Assembly: GCA_017429505.1 (NCBI GenBank)
Contig: JAFROW010000013.1
Span: 140,370-204,369 of the forward strand
Direction of reading: 5' to 3'
DNA length: 64,000 bases
From: Clostridia bacterium
Lineage (GTDB): Bacteria > Bacillota > Clostridia > TANB77 > CAG-508
Of this stretch, positions 1-7,793 are shown in pieces; position 1 is the stretch's first letter; the number at the start of each line of letters is the position of its first letter. The position numbers and the translations under genes were made by a program. The notes under the pieces are model-generated. The model had not been told where the DNA came from. It saw nothing but the letters and a program-made list of their open reading frames with translations, and did no database searches.

Positions 1-641
1 CGACCTTTGTTTATTTCGATAACTCTTTTTCTCATTTGATCTACTATGTCTTTTGCATGTGTTGCAACAACAACTGTTGTTCCTCTTAAATTTATGTCAT
101 TTAATAAATTCATTATATCCCATGCTGTATCTGGATCTAAGTTACCTGTAGGCTCATCTGCAATAAGCATTGAAGGATTATTTACTAGAGCTCTAGCTAG
201 TGCTACCCTTTGTTGTTCCCCTCCTGATAACTCATTTGGATACATTTTGGCTTTTCCACTAAGTCCTACTAAAGACAATACCATTGGAACTTGTCTTCTA
301 ATATGTCTTGGTGTTGCTCTTACTATATACATTGCATAAGCAACATTGTCATATACAGTCTTGTCTGGTAAAAGTCTAAAATCTTGGAACACAACTCCCA
401 TACTTCTTCTTAAATATGGTACTCTACTTTGTTTTAAAAATGTTGTATCTTTTCCATTTATAATAATGTTTCCTGATGTTGGCTCTTCTTCTTTTAAAAT
501 TAGTTTAATAAGTGTAGATTTTCCACTACCAGATGCTCCAACTAAAAAGCAAAATTCTCCTTTGTCTATCACAAAATTAGCATTCTTAACTGCCTCTACT
601 CCTGTATCATATTTTTTTTGTACATTTCTAAATTCTATCAT
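1..641 (-). CDS. ftsE: FtsE, cell-division ABC ATPase (3' end cut by window)
   Basis: This reads from ATG at 641 as an ABC ATPase and runs off the left edge after 213 codons, so only the last few residues of a family of about 228 residues are missing. Walker A (GASGSGKST), the signature LSGGEQQR and Walker B with D-loop (ADEPTGNLDP) are all present, and the sequence pattern (starting MIEFRNVQKKY, with the DFRLLPDKTVYDN stretch) is typical of FtsE rather than of other importers. FtsE works with the membrane protein FtsX at the cytoplasmic membrane to control peptidoglycan hydrolases during division or elongation; ftsX would be expected just beyond coordinate 1. A GAAAGGAT ribosome site precedes the ATG. 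Confidence 0.93.
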   Translation of the reverse strand, partial: MIEFRNVQKKYDTGVEAVKNANFVIDKGEFCFLVGASGSGKSTLIKLILKEEEPTSGNIIINGKDTTFLKQSRVPYLRRSMGVVFQDFRLLPDKTVYDNVAYAMYIVRATPRHIRRQVPMVLSLVGLSGKAKMYPNELSGGEQQRVALARALVNNPSMLIADEPTGNLDPDTAWDIMNLLNDINLRGTTVVVATHAKDIVDQMRKRVIEINKG

Positions 642-783
642 CTTTAAGTTTTATCCTTTCACTTGAAAATACTAGTATCACTAATAAAGTTGCATAACAT
701 CTGTTTTACAAATCAATTCGCAACTTTTTACAATTATATCATACCAATAATCAACATTTTTTTCAATACTTTTCGCAAAAAAT

Positions 784-1695
784 TTACAAAAATTTTGCAA
801 TTATAGCCTCTGAATCAATTCCAAAATGTTTTAAAAGTTCCTCTGCCTTTCCAGATTTACCAAACTTATCCTTTATACCCATTCTTTCTAATCTTGCTGG
901 ATGTTTTTCTGTTAGAACTTCAGAGATGCTAGATCCCATTCCTCCTAAGATACTATGGTCTTCAATTGAAATAAGTCTCTTTGTTTCTTTGGCACATTTT
1001 AAAATCATCTCTTCATCTAAAGGTTTAATCGTGTGAACATCTACAACTCTAACATCTATGCCTTTTTCCTTTAAAACTTTTTGTGCTTTTAAAGCTTCTG
1101 AAACAACAACTCCTGTAGCAAAGATTGTGGCATCTTTACCTTCTCCTATTTGAACCATTTTTCCTATTTCAAATTTTTGATTTTCGTCATATATATCAGG
1201 AGTTGCAAGTCTACAAAGTCTCACATAGCATGGTCCTTGTATTTTTGAAATTTCTTTAATTATCCATTTTGTTTGAACATCATCAGATGGGCAAAAAACT
1301 TTCATATTTGGCAAAACTCTCATCAAACTTAAATCTTCTAACATTTGATGTGTTGCACCATCTTCACCAACTGTAACTCCTGCGTGTGTTGCACAAATTT
1401 TTACATTTAAATTTGGATAACAAACACTGCTTCTAATTTGGTCATAAGTTCTTCCTGCTGCAAATACAGCAAAAGTACTCGCATAAGGAATTTTTCCACA
1501 TAGCGACATACCTGCAGCTGTTCCTATCATATCTGCTTCTGCAATTCCAATGTCAAAAAATCTTTGCGGAAACTCTTTTGCAAACTCAATTGTTTTTGTT
1601 GCATTTGCTAAATCTGCATCCAAAACAACTATCTTTTCATTTTCTTTTCCAAGCTCAACTAGAGCTTCTCCATAACTTTGTCTTGTAGCTTTCAT
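784..1695 (-). CDS. Transketolase, C-terminal subunit
   Basis: This 303-residue protein is the pyrimidine-binding plus C-terminal domain half of a split transketolase. The segment DIGIAEADMIGTAAGM carries the glutamate that normally activates thiamine diphosphate, and GGMGSSISEVL lies in the C-terminal domain. Split transketolases work as a heterodimer with an N-terminal, diphosphate-binding subunit in the non-oxidative pentose phosphate pathway. That partner gene normally lies immediately upstream, but here the upstream neighbour is a DUF5662 gene, so the partner must be elsewhere. AAAGG precedes the ATG by about 9 bases. 1-deoxyxylulose-5-phosphate synthase is excluded by the length and by the lack of its N-terminal domain. 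Confidence 0.9.
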   Translation of the reverse strand: MKATRQSYGEALVELGKENEKIVVLDADLANATKTIEFAKEFPQRFFDIGIAEADMIGTAAGMSLCGKIPYASTFAVFAAGRTYDQIRSSVCYPNLNVKICATHAGVTVGEDGATHQMLEDLSLMRVLPNMKVFCPSDDVQTKWIIKEISKIQGPCYVRLCRLATPDIYDENQKFEIGKMVQIGEGKDATIFATGVVVSEALKAQKVLKEKGIDVRVVDVHTIKPLDEEMILKCAKETKRLISIEDHSILGGMGSSISEVLTEKHPARLERMGIKDKFGKSGKAEELLKHFGIDSEAIIAKFL

Positions 1696-1782
1696 AAAAA
1701 ATCAACCTTTCTTTTTTATAAAATTAATTTTTTTACAAATCCCCATAAATTACATATCACAATTCTACTTGTGTCATATAAA

Positions 1783-2379
1783 TTATTTATTTACAATTTC
1801 CCATAGGCCTTTTTGCGCTTTATAAATATATTTTGTTTTATCATCTATACAATGTTTTTTATATAAATGTTTCATATTCTTTTTATTTATTGTTTTTTCT
1901 ATTCCATTTTCTTTAACTTGAAAATAAACTTCTGTTAAAAAATTATCTATTTTGGGATTTATAAGCACTATTTCTCTTTGCTTCATATAGTAGTTATATT
2001 GTAAATCTTGAGTCCAATTTTTTCCATTATATACAATCCCTGCAGATAAATCGTCACACACTTTTTCAACTGCATATTTGTATGGTATTACAGGAACAAT
2101 TGGATCAACATCATAATCTACCCAGTATTCTGGATGATGCTTATTTTTTCCTTTATGATGTAGCCATGCCTCTGAATAGCCTTTATCTTTTTTTGCTTCA
2201 GTTATTGGACTATTTACCCCTACATAATATTTTACTCCTTCCCAAAATTCGGTAGGTGAAAATTTTGATAAATCATGTACAAATCCTCTCCATGGTATCC
2301 CTGCTTTGCATGCTAATTTAAATACTATCCATCTATGTTTTACTATTGTTTTTGTATGTCCTATTATGTTTTTTATCAT
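1783..2379 (-). CDS. DUF5662 family protein
   Basis: A 198-residue soluble protein that I match to DUF5662 from its conserved N-terminal pattern: KHRWIVFKLACKAGIPWRG, then HDLSKFSPTEFWEG, and further on AWLHHKGKNKHHPEYW. The repeated His/Asp motifs (HDLSKFS, HHKGKNKHH) look like a metal-binding HD-like arrangement, but no reaction is known to me for the family. It is common in gut Firmicutes and their phages. It sits alone between the transketolase half and the small-RNA locus at 2.5 kb and is read away from that locus. The start follows an AAAGGAAAG ribosome site. Confidence 0.75.
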   Translation of the reverse strand: MIKNIIGHTKTIVKHRWIVFKLACKAGIPWRGFVHDLSKFSPTEFWEGVKYYVGVNSPITEAKKDKGYSEAWLHHKGKNKHHPEYWVDYDVDPIVPVIPYKYAVEKVCDDLSAGIVYNGKNWTQDLQYNYYMKQREIVLINPKIDNFLTEVYFQVKENGIEKTINKKNMKHLYKKHCIDDKTKYIYKAQKGLWEIVNK

Positions 2380-2479
2380 TTTTATTACCCACTTTCCTTT
2401 ATATATTTAAACATATTTTCTTTAAGATTGCAACACTTTTATTGCTTTAAAAATTTAACTTTTTATTTTTTTGATTTCT

Positions 2480-2523
2480 CCGACAAATTTCGACAGACTT
2501 TGCAAAAATATTGTGATATAATG
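2480..2523 (+). promoter_or_regulatory. Promoter with two tandem Spo0A-like boxes (locus 1)
   Basis: TATAAT lies at 2518-2523. Upstream are TCCGACA (2480-2486) and TTCGACA (2490-2496), two copies of the reverse complement of the 0A-box consensus (TGTCGAA) offset by 10 bp. The second box ends 21 bp before the -10. The same geometry recurs at 63563-63606. Spo0A-activated sigma-A promoters such as spoIIG also have over-long spacers with boxes at -35. Control by Spo0A is inference. Confidence 0.5.
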
Positions 2524-2529
2524 TCATAG

Positions 2530-2624
2530 TCTTTTCTCTTAAAAGGTAGAGAGGAAATGATGAATGTAAGAAATTACATAGTCAAAAAAATTAAAAAAGT
2601 AGGGGAAGCAGCCCCTACTTTTTT
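2530..2624 (+). ncRNA. Small RNA or remnant of a type I toxin mRNA (locus 1)
   Basis: A short transcript is predicted from the promoter at 2518-2523 to the hairpin at 2593-2624. It has a ribosome site (AGAGAGG) and an ATGATG start at 2558, but the frame leads through the terminator, so no convincing protein is encoded. The whole locus aligns with the one at 63.57-63.91 kb, which keeps about 100 bp more between the start and the terminator. Locus 1 is best read as a version that has lost the toxin body while keeping both promoters. The alternative is a plain regulatory RNA. Confidence 0.45.
2593..2624. terminator. Bidirectional terminator of locus 1
   Basis: GTAGGGG / CCCCTAC stem with a six-base loop, flanked by six A on one side and six T on the other, so it can stop transcription from both directions. 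Confidence 0.85.
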
Positions 2625-2661
2625 AATTCATTTTTCATGACGAATGCTGACGTGTTGTATA
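2593..2661 (-). ncRNA. Predicted antisense RNA of locus 1
   Basis: On the minus strand a TATACA -10 (2661-2656) lies in a block (GTTTAAATTATACAA) shared exactly with locus 2. A transcript starting near 2650 would end at the shared terminator (2593-2624). It would thus overlap the 3' end of the plus-strand RNA. Its 5' region (2637-2646) can also pair with the start-codon region at 2558-2567, 9 of 10 bases plus one G-U. This is inference from two paralogous loci. Confidence 0.4.
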
Positions 2662-2741
2662 ATTTAAACTCACTTGTCTAAACTATATATTTAGTATATC
2701 AAATTTTCTTTTGTGTAGTCAATACATTTTGGAAAAATTTT

Positions 2742-3749
2742 CTATTTTTTATATGCATTATTTACAACCTTTTCATATGGTGCATATTTATCAAGCTCAC
2801 CTGCGTCATGTATTACATCTTGTAAAAGTTTAAAATCGGCTTCTTCCATATATGGAGTTTCTTTCCAAGCATTTATTTTTCTGTAACTTTCAATTGCACT
2901 TTCTAAGACTTTCACGTCTGAATCAGGGAAAAATCCTTTTATTAGTTCTGCAATTTCTTTAGATGAATGTGATTTTACATATTGTTCACCTTTATAAATT
3001 GCATTTGTAAATTTTTGAATCACATCGGAATTTTTTTCTATATAGCTCTTTTTCGCAAAATATGCTGTATATGGCACTTTTCCAAGTTCTTTTCCAATAG
3101 ATGTAACCATATAGCCTTTTCCTGAACTTATAATCTGCGAAGTTGTAGGTTCAAATAAAGTTACGAAATCTGCTTTACCTGTAGAAAATGCACTTGCCAT
3201 TAAATCAAAATCTATGCTGTCATCTAATATTAAGTCTTTTGATGGATTAATGCCATTTTTCTTTAATACATACAATAAAGACATATATGGCATTCCGCCT
3301 TTTCTACCTGGTATAATAGTTTTGCCTTTTAAATCTGTCCATTTAAAAATATCTATTTTTTTGCTACTTACCAAAAAAGATCCATCTGTTTGAGTTACTT
3401 GTGCAAAAACTTGTGCATAATCTTCTTTTCCTTCATTATACACATATACACATGTCTCAGGTCCTGCAAACCCAATATCTATTTGATTTGAAAGTACTCC
3501 TGTCATTACGTTATCTGAACCTTGCCCTGTTGTTAAATTTATTTTTAAACCTTCTTCTTCAAAATACCCACTTACAATTGCTACATATTGTGGTGCATAA
3601 AAAACTGACCTTGTAACTTCACTTACAGATATTTCTTTTAAATTTATAGCTTCCTCTTTCGTATTATTTTGGCTGTGTATAAAAATAACAGCTAAAATCA
3701 AAATTATCATTATTGTCATTGATATAATAAAAACTTTTTTTATGTCCAT
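2742..3749 (-). CDS. ABC importer substrate-binding protein, NitT/TauT (NMT1) type
   Basis: The 335-residue protein starts with a membrane segment (residues about 8-25), followed by the pattern seen in the SsuA/ThiY/NMT1 family: YAPQYVAIVSGYFEEEGLKI and then GSDNVMTGVLSNQIDIGFAG. No lipobox cysteine is seen, so it is probably held by the uncleaved N-terminal helix or released by signal peptidase I. The family binds nitrate, sulfonates, taurine, pyrimidine precursors of thiamine and similar small molecules; the substrate cannot be read here and no TPP riboswitch is visible. It is the last gene of an ATPase-permease-binding protein operon. The ATPase of that operon is split by the element at 4.7-15.5 kb. 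Confidence 0.88.
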   Translation of the reverse strand: MDIKKVFIISMTIMIILILAVIFIHSQNNTKEEAINLKEISVSEVTRSVFYAPQYVAIVSGYFEEEGLKINLTTGQGSDNVMTGVLSNQIDIGFAGPETCVYVYNEGKEDYAQVFAQVTQTDGSFLVSSKKIDIFKWTDLKGKTIIPGRKGGMPYMSLLYVLKKNGINPSKDLILDDSIDFDLMASAFSTGKADFVTLFEPTTSQIISSGKGYMVTSIGKELGKVPYTAYFAKKSYIEKNSDVIQKFTNAIYKGEQYVKSHSSKEIAELIKGFFPDSDVKVLESAIESYRKINAWKETPYMEEADFKLLQDVIHDAGELDKYAPYEKVVNNAYKK

Positions 3750-3786
3750 AAATAAATCCTTTCGTCATTATTATTTATTATTGTTT

Positions 3787-4575
3787 TTAAGCTTTTGTTT
3801 TTAAAATAATTTTTTCTAATATAGTAACAGCGCCATACATTAAACCTGCAAAAATTCCTAAAATAATAATGCTACTCATTACTAAATCTAATTTAAACAC
3901 TTGGCCACCATAAGTAATTAAATATCCAAGTCCTGCTTTTGATATTAAAAATTCACCAGAAATTACTCCAACTAAAGAAAGTCCAATATTTATCTTTAAA
4001 GAATTTATAAATGTTGATATATTTGCTGGAATAACAATTTTTGTTAAAATTTGAAATCTACTTGCACCAAATGTTCTTGCCATTTTTATTAGATCTTTGT
4101 CTGTATTTAAAAATCCATTTAATATATCTAAAATTGTTACTATTAAAGAAATTGCAATTGCCATTACTATTATTGCTTTTGTTCCTGCTCCTACCCATAT
4201 TATTATAATTGGACCTAAAGCAACTTTAGGCAAGCTATTTAATACTACTAAATATGGTTCAAAAACTTTAGATAAAAATTCTGACCACCATAAAATTATT
4301 GCAATTACAACTCCTAGTATAATTCCAATTATAAAACCTAATATTGTTTCATATACTGTTACTTTTATATGCATTAATAAATTATTAGATGAAAAATTGG
4401 CAAAAGTGTTAATTATCCTGCTTGGACTACTTGTTATAAAGCTATCTATTATTCCTTTATTTGCTAATAATTCCCATAAGCCTAAAAAAACAGCTAGTAT
4501 TAGAATTTGACTTCCTAAAACTAATATTTTATTAAATTTTTGTTTTCGTAAGTATTTCTTTCGTTCCTCACTCAT
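3787..4575 (-). CDS. ABC importer permease, SsuC/TauC type
   Basis: This 262-residue membrane protein has about six hydrophobic helices. The cytoplasmic coupling region includes MARTFGASRFQILTKIVIPA, the EAA-type loop that contacts the ATPase. It pairs with the downstream binding protein in a NitT/TauT-type importer. Its ATG (4573-4575) lies inside the last codons of the ATPase gene, a translational coupling that shows the ATPase fragment at 4568-4744 is the genuine upstream gene of the operon. Because the ATPase gene is interrupted, the permease now probably depends on transcription out of the element. Confidence 0.9.
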   Translation of the reverse strand: MSEERKKYLRKQKFNKILVLGSQILILAVFLGLWELLANKGIIDSFITSSPSRIINTFANFSSNNLLMHIKVTVYETILGFIIGIILGVVIAIILWWSEFLSKVFEPYLVVLNSLPKVALGPIIIIWVGAGTKAIIVMAIAISLIVTILDILNGFLNTDKDLIKMARTFGASRFQILTKIVIPANISTFINSLKINIGLSLVGVISGEFLISKAGLGYLITYGGQVFKLDLVMSSIIILGIFAGLMYGAVTILEKIILKTKA

Positions 4576-4744
4576 CTACTCCCAACTCCTTCCAAAGCAT
4601 ATTAAAAAAATTGCTAAAAATTGGAGTTTCTCGACAATTCAAAGGAGTTCTATTCTCTATTTCAAATTTTATATCATGTATTGCTTTTACTGTTCCTGGT
4701 CTTTTTGTTAAAACCACTACTCTATCTCCCATACTTATTGCTTC
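4568..4744 (-). pseudogene. 3' part of the importer ATPase gene, cut off by the element
   Basis: Reading minus from the GA core at 4743-4744 gives EAISMGDRVVVLTKRPG and continues to a TGA at 4568. This is the segment that normally follows the switch histidine of a NitT/TauT-type ABC ATPase. Its 5' part lies 10.8 kb away at 15531-16136 and ends at THDIT. Joining the two at the shared GA gives THDITEAISMGD in one frame, so the gene is intact once the element is removed. The end overlaps the permease start (ATGAGTGA). I call it an interrupted gene rather than a decayed one. Confidence 0.92.
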
Positions 4745-4765
4745 TAGTTGAGGTCAAAGTAGACC
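4723..4765. other. Left attachment junction of the serine-recombinase element
   Basis: The core GA (minus strand) is at 4743-4744. To its right lies a 21-bp element arm (4745-4765) ending in AAAGTAGACC. To its left is host ATPase sequence. The arm matches the arm at 15523-15543 in inverted orientation: TAGT, GA at positions 6-7 and AAAGTAGAC are shared. The TGA stop of the recombinase lies inside this arm. Confidence 0.85.
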
Positions 4766-6295
4766 ATTTAATTTTTTAAAATTAAAGACAATATCTATCT
4801 GTTTGTCTTGATGGATTTCTATTCGATTGATAATTATTTTCATAATTTCTGGAGTAGGCTTTTCTAACTTTAGAAATTCCTTTACTACTTTTTTTATATT
4901 TTGTATATCATCTGTTTTATTTTTTTCTTTTAAATTTTTTAAATTAAAGTATTTTTTCTCTTTTTGTGTTAATTCATTCTTCATTTTGCCAAATACTCTA
5001 TTATACATTTCTTCGCTTACTTTTCCATTAAGTTTATCAATATACATTTTATCAATATTATCATTTATTGTCCTTATCTCTGATTCTAATTTTGTTAGCA
5101 ATTTTGAATAATCATATTTTGTCATTCCATTTTGAACATTTAATTCAATTTTGTTGCTATCTATTTTTTGAAACAATTCTCGTATATATTCTAATACTTG
5201 CCTTTCAAGTGCATTGTAACTAAATCCATGTGAAGTGCAAAGTCCTATTTTTGAGTTTCTGCGATAATTATTACATACCATAAAATATTGGCCTTGCTTT
5301 TTACATTTAACTCCTATTTTATGTTTGCACTCATAGCACACTAGCAATCCATCTAATAAAAAATGATGTTTCTTTTCATTCCTTAAATATTTTTGAGTAA
5401 TAACCATATTTTGAATAGAATCAAAGGTATCTTTATCAACTATTGGTTCGTGAGTATTTTCTACAATAATCCATTTTTCTTTTGGATTAGGTTTTAACTT
5501 TCTGTTTTTATAACTTATTCTATTCCTTTTATTCTGTATTGTTGTACCAATATAAACTTTATTTTTAAGAATTTGTTTTACAGTTTTATTTTCCCAAAAA
5601 GTTGGCTTATTATATCTAATTTTACTTGCTGTTGGGATATTATTATCTATAAGCCACTTTTTTATTTCTCCTATGCTTTCTCCAGCATAAGCCTTAGAAA
5701 AAATAGCTTTTATAATTTCTACTTCTTCTTCACAAATAACCAAATGATTTTTGTCATTTGGATCTTTCATATAACCTAGAGCAGTTTTCCCTCCAACCCA
5801 CTTTCCTTGTTTTTGCATTGTGTTCATTGCTGTTTTTATCTTTTTTGATAAATCCTTAGAATACATATCATTTAATATTGATTTAAAAGGTGCTATATCA
5901 TTGTTTCCATTATTTACAGCAAAAGTATCTATTCCATCTGTTACAGCAACATATCTAACATTATGTTCAGGGAACCATTTCTCTATATATTCTCCTGTTT
6001 CTATGTAATCACGACCCAAACGAGATAGGTCTTTTGTTATAACCATATTTACTTTACCAAGTTCAATGTCTTTTATCATCCTAATAAAATCTGGTCTATT
6101 AAAATTCGTTCCTGTATAACCTGGATCAATATAAATATCTATTAATTCATATTTCCATCCTAATTTTTGTATATATTCGGTTAATAAATGTCTTTGATTT
6201 ACAATACTTTCGCTTTCATCAAATCCTTTGTCAGCGTCTTCTCTTGATAATCTAATGTATATTGCAACTTTGTAATAATTTCTTTCTTCAAGCAT
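4754..6295 (-). CDS. Large serine recombinase (integrase of the element)
   Basis: About 513 residues from the ATG at 6295, chosen because it follows GAAAGGAGGATTA; an upstream in-frame ATG lacks such a site. The N-terminal resolvase domain has the catalytic serine in YIRLSRED and the SRLGRDY arginine motif. The recombinase domain and a zinc ribbon (CYECKHKIGVKC, then a later CNNY and C) follow, then a coiled-coil region near residues 390-470. This is the phiC31/TnpX/TndX class, which integrates and excises DNA between attP and attB by a double-strand exchange at a 2-bp core. It is the terminal gene of the element, and its stop codon is embedded in the attachment arm. A directionality factor may be one of the small genes upstream. 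Confidence 0.95.
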   Translation of the reverse strand: MLEERNYYKVAIYIRLSREDADKGFDESESIVNQRHLLTEYIQKLGWKYELIDIYIDPGYTGTNFNRPDFIRMIKDIELGKVNMVITKDLSRLGRDYIETGEYIEKWFPEHNVRYVAVTDGIDTFAVNNGNNDIAPFKSILNDMYSKDLSKKIKTAMNTMQKQGKWVGGKTALGYMKDPNDKNHLVICEEEVEIIKAIFSKAYAGESIGEIKKWLIDNNIPTASKIRYNKPTFWENKTVKQILKNKVYIGTTIQNKRNRISYKNRKLKPNPKEKWIIVENTHEPIVDKDTFDSIQNMVITQKYLRNEKKHHFLLDGLLVCYECKHKIGVKCKKQGQYFMVCNNYRRNSKIGLCTSHGFSYNALERQVLEYIRELFQKIDSNKIELNVQNGMTKYDYSKLLTKLESEIRTINDNIDKMYIDKLNGKVSEEMYNRVFGKMKNELTQKEKKYFNLKNLKEKNKTDDIQNIKKVVKEFLKLEKPTPEIMKIIINRIEIHQDKQIDIVFNFKKLNGLL

Positions 6296-6342
6296 TAATC
6301 CTCCTTTCAGCCTAAAGAAAAATTGAAATTTATCTCTTAACA

Positions 6343-6483
6343 TTATATATCACATTTTTCTACAATGTAATGTTCAAGAAATATTTTTTTTGTTAATGTA
6401 TTTGTTAATATTTCTGATATTAAATTTTCTAATTCTTTTCCTTTCTCATCAAAATACACATTAATTTTAAATTCACATGTCAT
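6343..6483 (-). CDS. Small acidic protein upstream of the recombinase
   Basis: A 46-residue ORF with a good ribosome site (AAGGAG, 8 bases before ATG 6481-6483) that begins MTCEFKINVYFDEKGKELEN. It is followed 47 bp later by the recombinase gene. I do not recognise a named family; small proteins of this kind are often found next to large serine recombinases in clostridial elements and could be an excision factor or regulator. That role is a guess from position only. Confidence 0.55.
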   Translation of the reverse strand: MTCEFKINVYFDEKGKELENLISEILTNTLTKKIFLEHYIVEKCDI

Positions 6484-6600
6484 ATTATTTTTCTCCTTGC
6501 TTTATAAATTTTTATTCAATTTATATGTAGTAAAAAGCCTATATATACCTTTTCTTAGCATACAAATTGGTTGATTAAAGCAATAAAGAGAATTTGAAAA

Positions 6601-6640
6601 AGCAAGCATTTATTTTTCAATAAATTACTTGCTTTTAGTT
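6601..6640 (-). terminator. Terminator after the HTH gene
   Basis: AGCAAG...CTTGCT hairpin with an AT-rich upper stem, followed on the minus strand by five T. It resembles the 28-bp palindromes at 40.7, 49.27 and 49.87 kb. Confidence 0.7.
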
Positions 6641-6669
6641 AATTTTTTAGAACAGTATTCTAGGTACGA

Positions 6670-6982
6670 CTATACTAAATATCTTTTTGACATTTCAATT
6701 GCATGTTGCCATTGTAAATATCTTAAGTGTTTTAGTTCATAGTCTTCTCCACCTTTCAAAACCTGTGCTTTTAATTTTCGCTTTGTCTTTTTTCTTTCAA
6801 GATAATTTTTATACTTTATCTTGCTTCTTTTTCGTTTTTCCTTTTTCCTTTTCATAATTAGGATATCTTTTTAAAACTTTAGTTACATATGCAGGACTTA
6901 TTCCTAATTCTTTTGCTATACAAACACAATTAAACCCTTTTATAAAATACAATTCACAAATTTTCTCTTTCTTGCTGTAAAT
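6670..6982 (-). pseudogene. HTH regulator split by a +1 frameshift in an A-rich tract
   Basis: Two overlapping frames together form one protein. The first (6982-6809, probably an ATT start after AAAGGAGG) gives 57 residues with a sigma-region-4-like helix-turn-helix: CIAKELGISPAYVTKVLKRY. The second (6855-6670) continues with a very basic stretch and ends HAIEMSKRYLV. The family I recall has both parts on one chain. The frames overlap over an A-rich tract at 6809-6855, so a 1-nt insertion, a sequencing error or a real programmed shift are all possible. A role as the element's own regulator is plausible. Confidence 0.5.
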
Positions 6983-6985
6983 TTT

Positions 6986-7261
6986 GATTACCTCCTTTCA
7001 GTTGAATTTGAAGGGAACTTTTATAAGGTTTTATAATCAAAATTTTCTTTGTTTTGAAAATTTGAATTTTTGTATACACTATTTTATTTACTTATAGAAT
7101 TCTTTAAGTACTAATAAGTCGACATCTTTACTATACTATATATTTTTATAAAATTCAATATGTACAAGAAAAAAATATTTTTCTTTGATATTTCAATGAA
7201 TTTTAGCAATTTTAGTGGAGCATATTACATAATATTGATGATTTTATATTGTAATTATCAT
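6986..7261. other. AT-rich gap without a recognisable gene
   Basis: Between the HTH gene and the GNAT terminator I see only AT-rich sequence, with no ORF with a ribosome site and no clear hairpin. It may hold the promoter of the HTH gene. Confidence 0.4.
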
Positions 7262-7292
7262 AAAAGCAGATAACACCAAATTTGTTATCTGC
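7262..7292 (-). terminator. Terminator of the cargo operon
   Basis: GCAGATAACA / TGTTATCTGC perfect 10-bp stem, 7-base loop, followed on the minus strand by TTTTAT. It lies just after the last cargo gene. Confidence 0.8.
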
Positions 7293-7298
7293 ATTACT

Positions 7299-7793
7299 TT
7301 ATATTATCTTTTCATATCCAATGAACTTTTTATCATTAATGCAATATTCTCCACTTTCCACCTTATCAAATCCTAATTTTTCATAAAGTCCTATTGCATA
7401 TATATTCTTTTCATAAACTGTTAGTCTAATAACTTTATAATTCTGTTTAATGATTTCTTTTTCTATGTATTTAATTGTCTCTTTTGCATATCCTTTACCT
7501 TGTTTTTCTGGAATTATTGCAAGTCTATTCAGAGAAATCCATTTTTCATTATATTTCCAATTTATTGACTTATAATCTGGATCATCATAATCGCTTAAAA
7601 CAAAGCTTCCTATTATTTCATCATTGTGCTCTATTACATACATTCTTTTATTCGAAATATCATATTCAAATTCACAAAATGGATAAATATCATTCCACAT
7701 ATTTATTTTCTTTTTATCCATATCTATAATTACTTTTTTGAATAATATATTTAATTCATCTAAATCGCTTTTCTTCGCTAACCTTATATTCAT
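7299..7793 (-). CDS. GNAT N-acetyltransferase
   Basis: A 164-residue acetyltransferase. The acetyl-CoA loop motif is clear: LNRLAIIPEKQGKGYAKETI (the Q/R-x-x-G-x-G/A pattern), followed by IRLTVYEKNIYAIGLYEKLG. The substrate is unknown. The ATG overlaps the last base of the upstream ATPase gene, so it is the final gene of the element's cargo operon and likely modifies the product, or protects the host from it. It is more similar in style to small-molecule acetyltransferases than to RimI. Confidence 0.85.
   Translation of the reverse strand: MNIRLAKKSDLDELNILFKKVIIDMDKKKINMWNDIYPFCEFEYDISNKRMYVIEHNDEIIGSFVLSDYDDPDYKSINWKYNEKWISLNRLAIIPEKQGKGYAKETIKYIEKEIIKQNYKVIRLTVYEKNIYAIGLYEKLGFDKVESGEYCINDKKFIGYEKII

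Noticed and set aside
46-666. Plus-strand open frames at the left edge
   Set aside because: They are the reverse strand of ftsE, whose minus-strand motifs are complete.
6295-6343. Upstream ATG of the serine recombinase at 6343
   Set aside because: The ATG at 6295 has GGAGG at the right distance, and the extra 16 residues do not fit the family's N-terminus.
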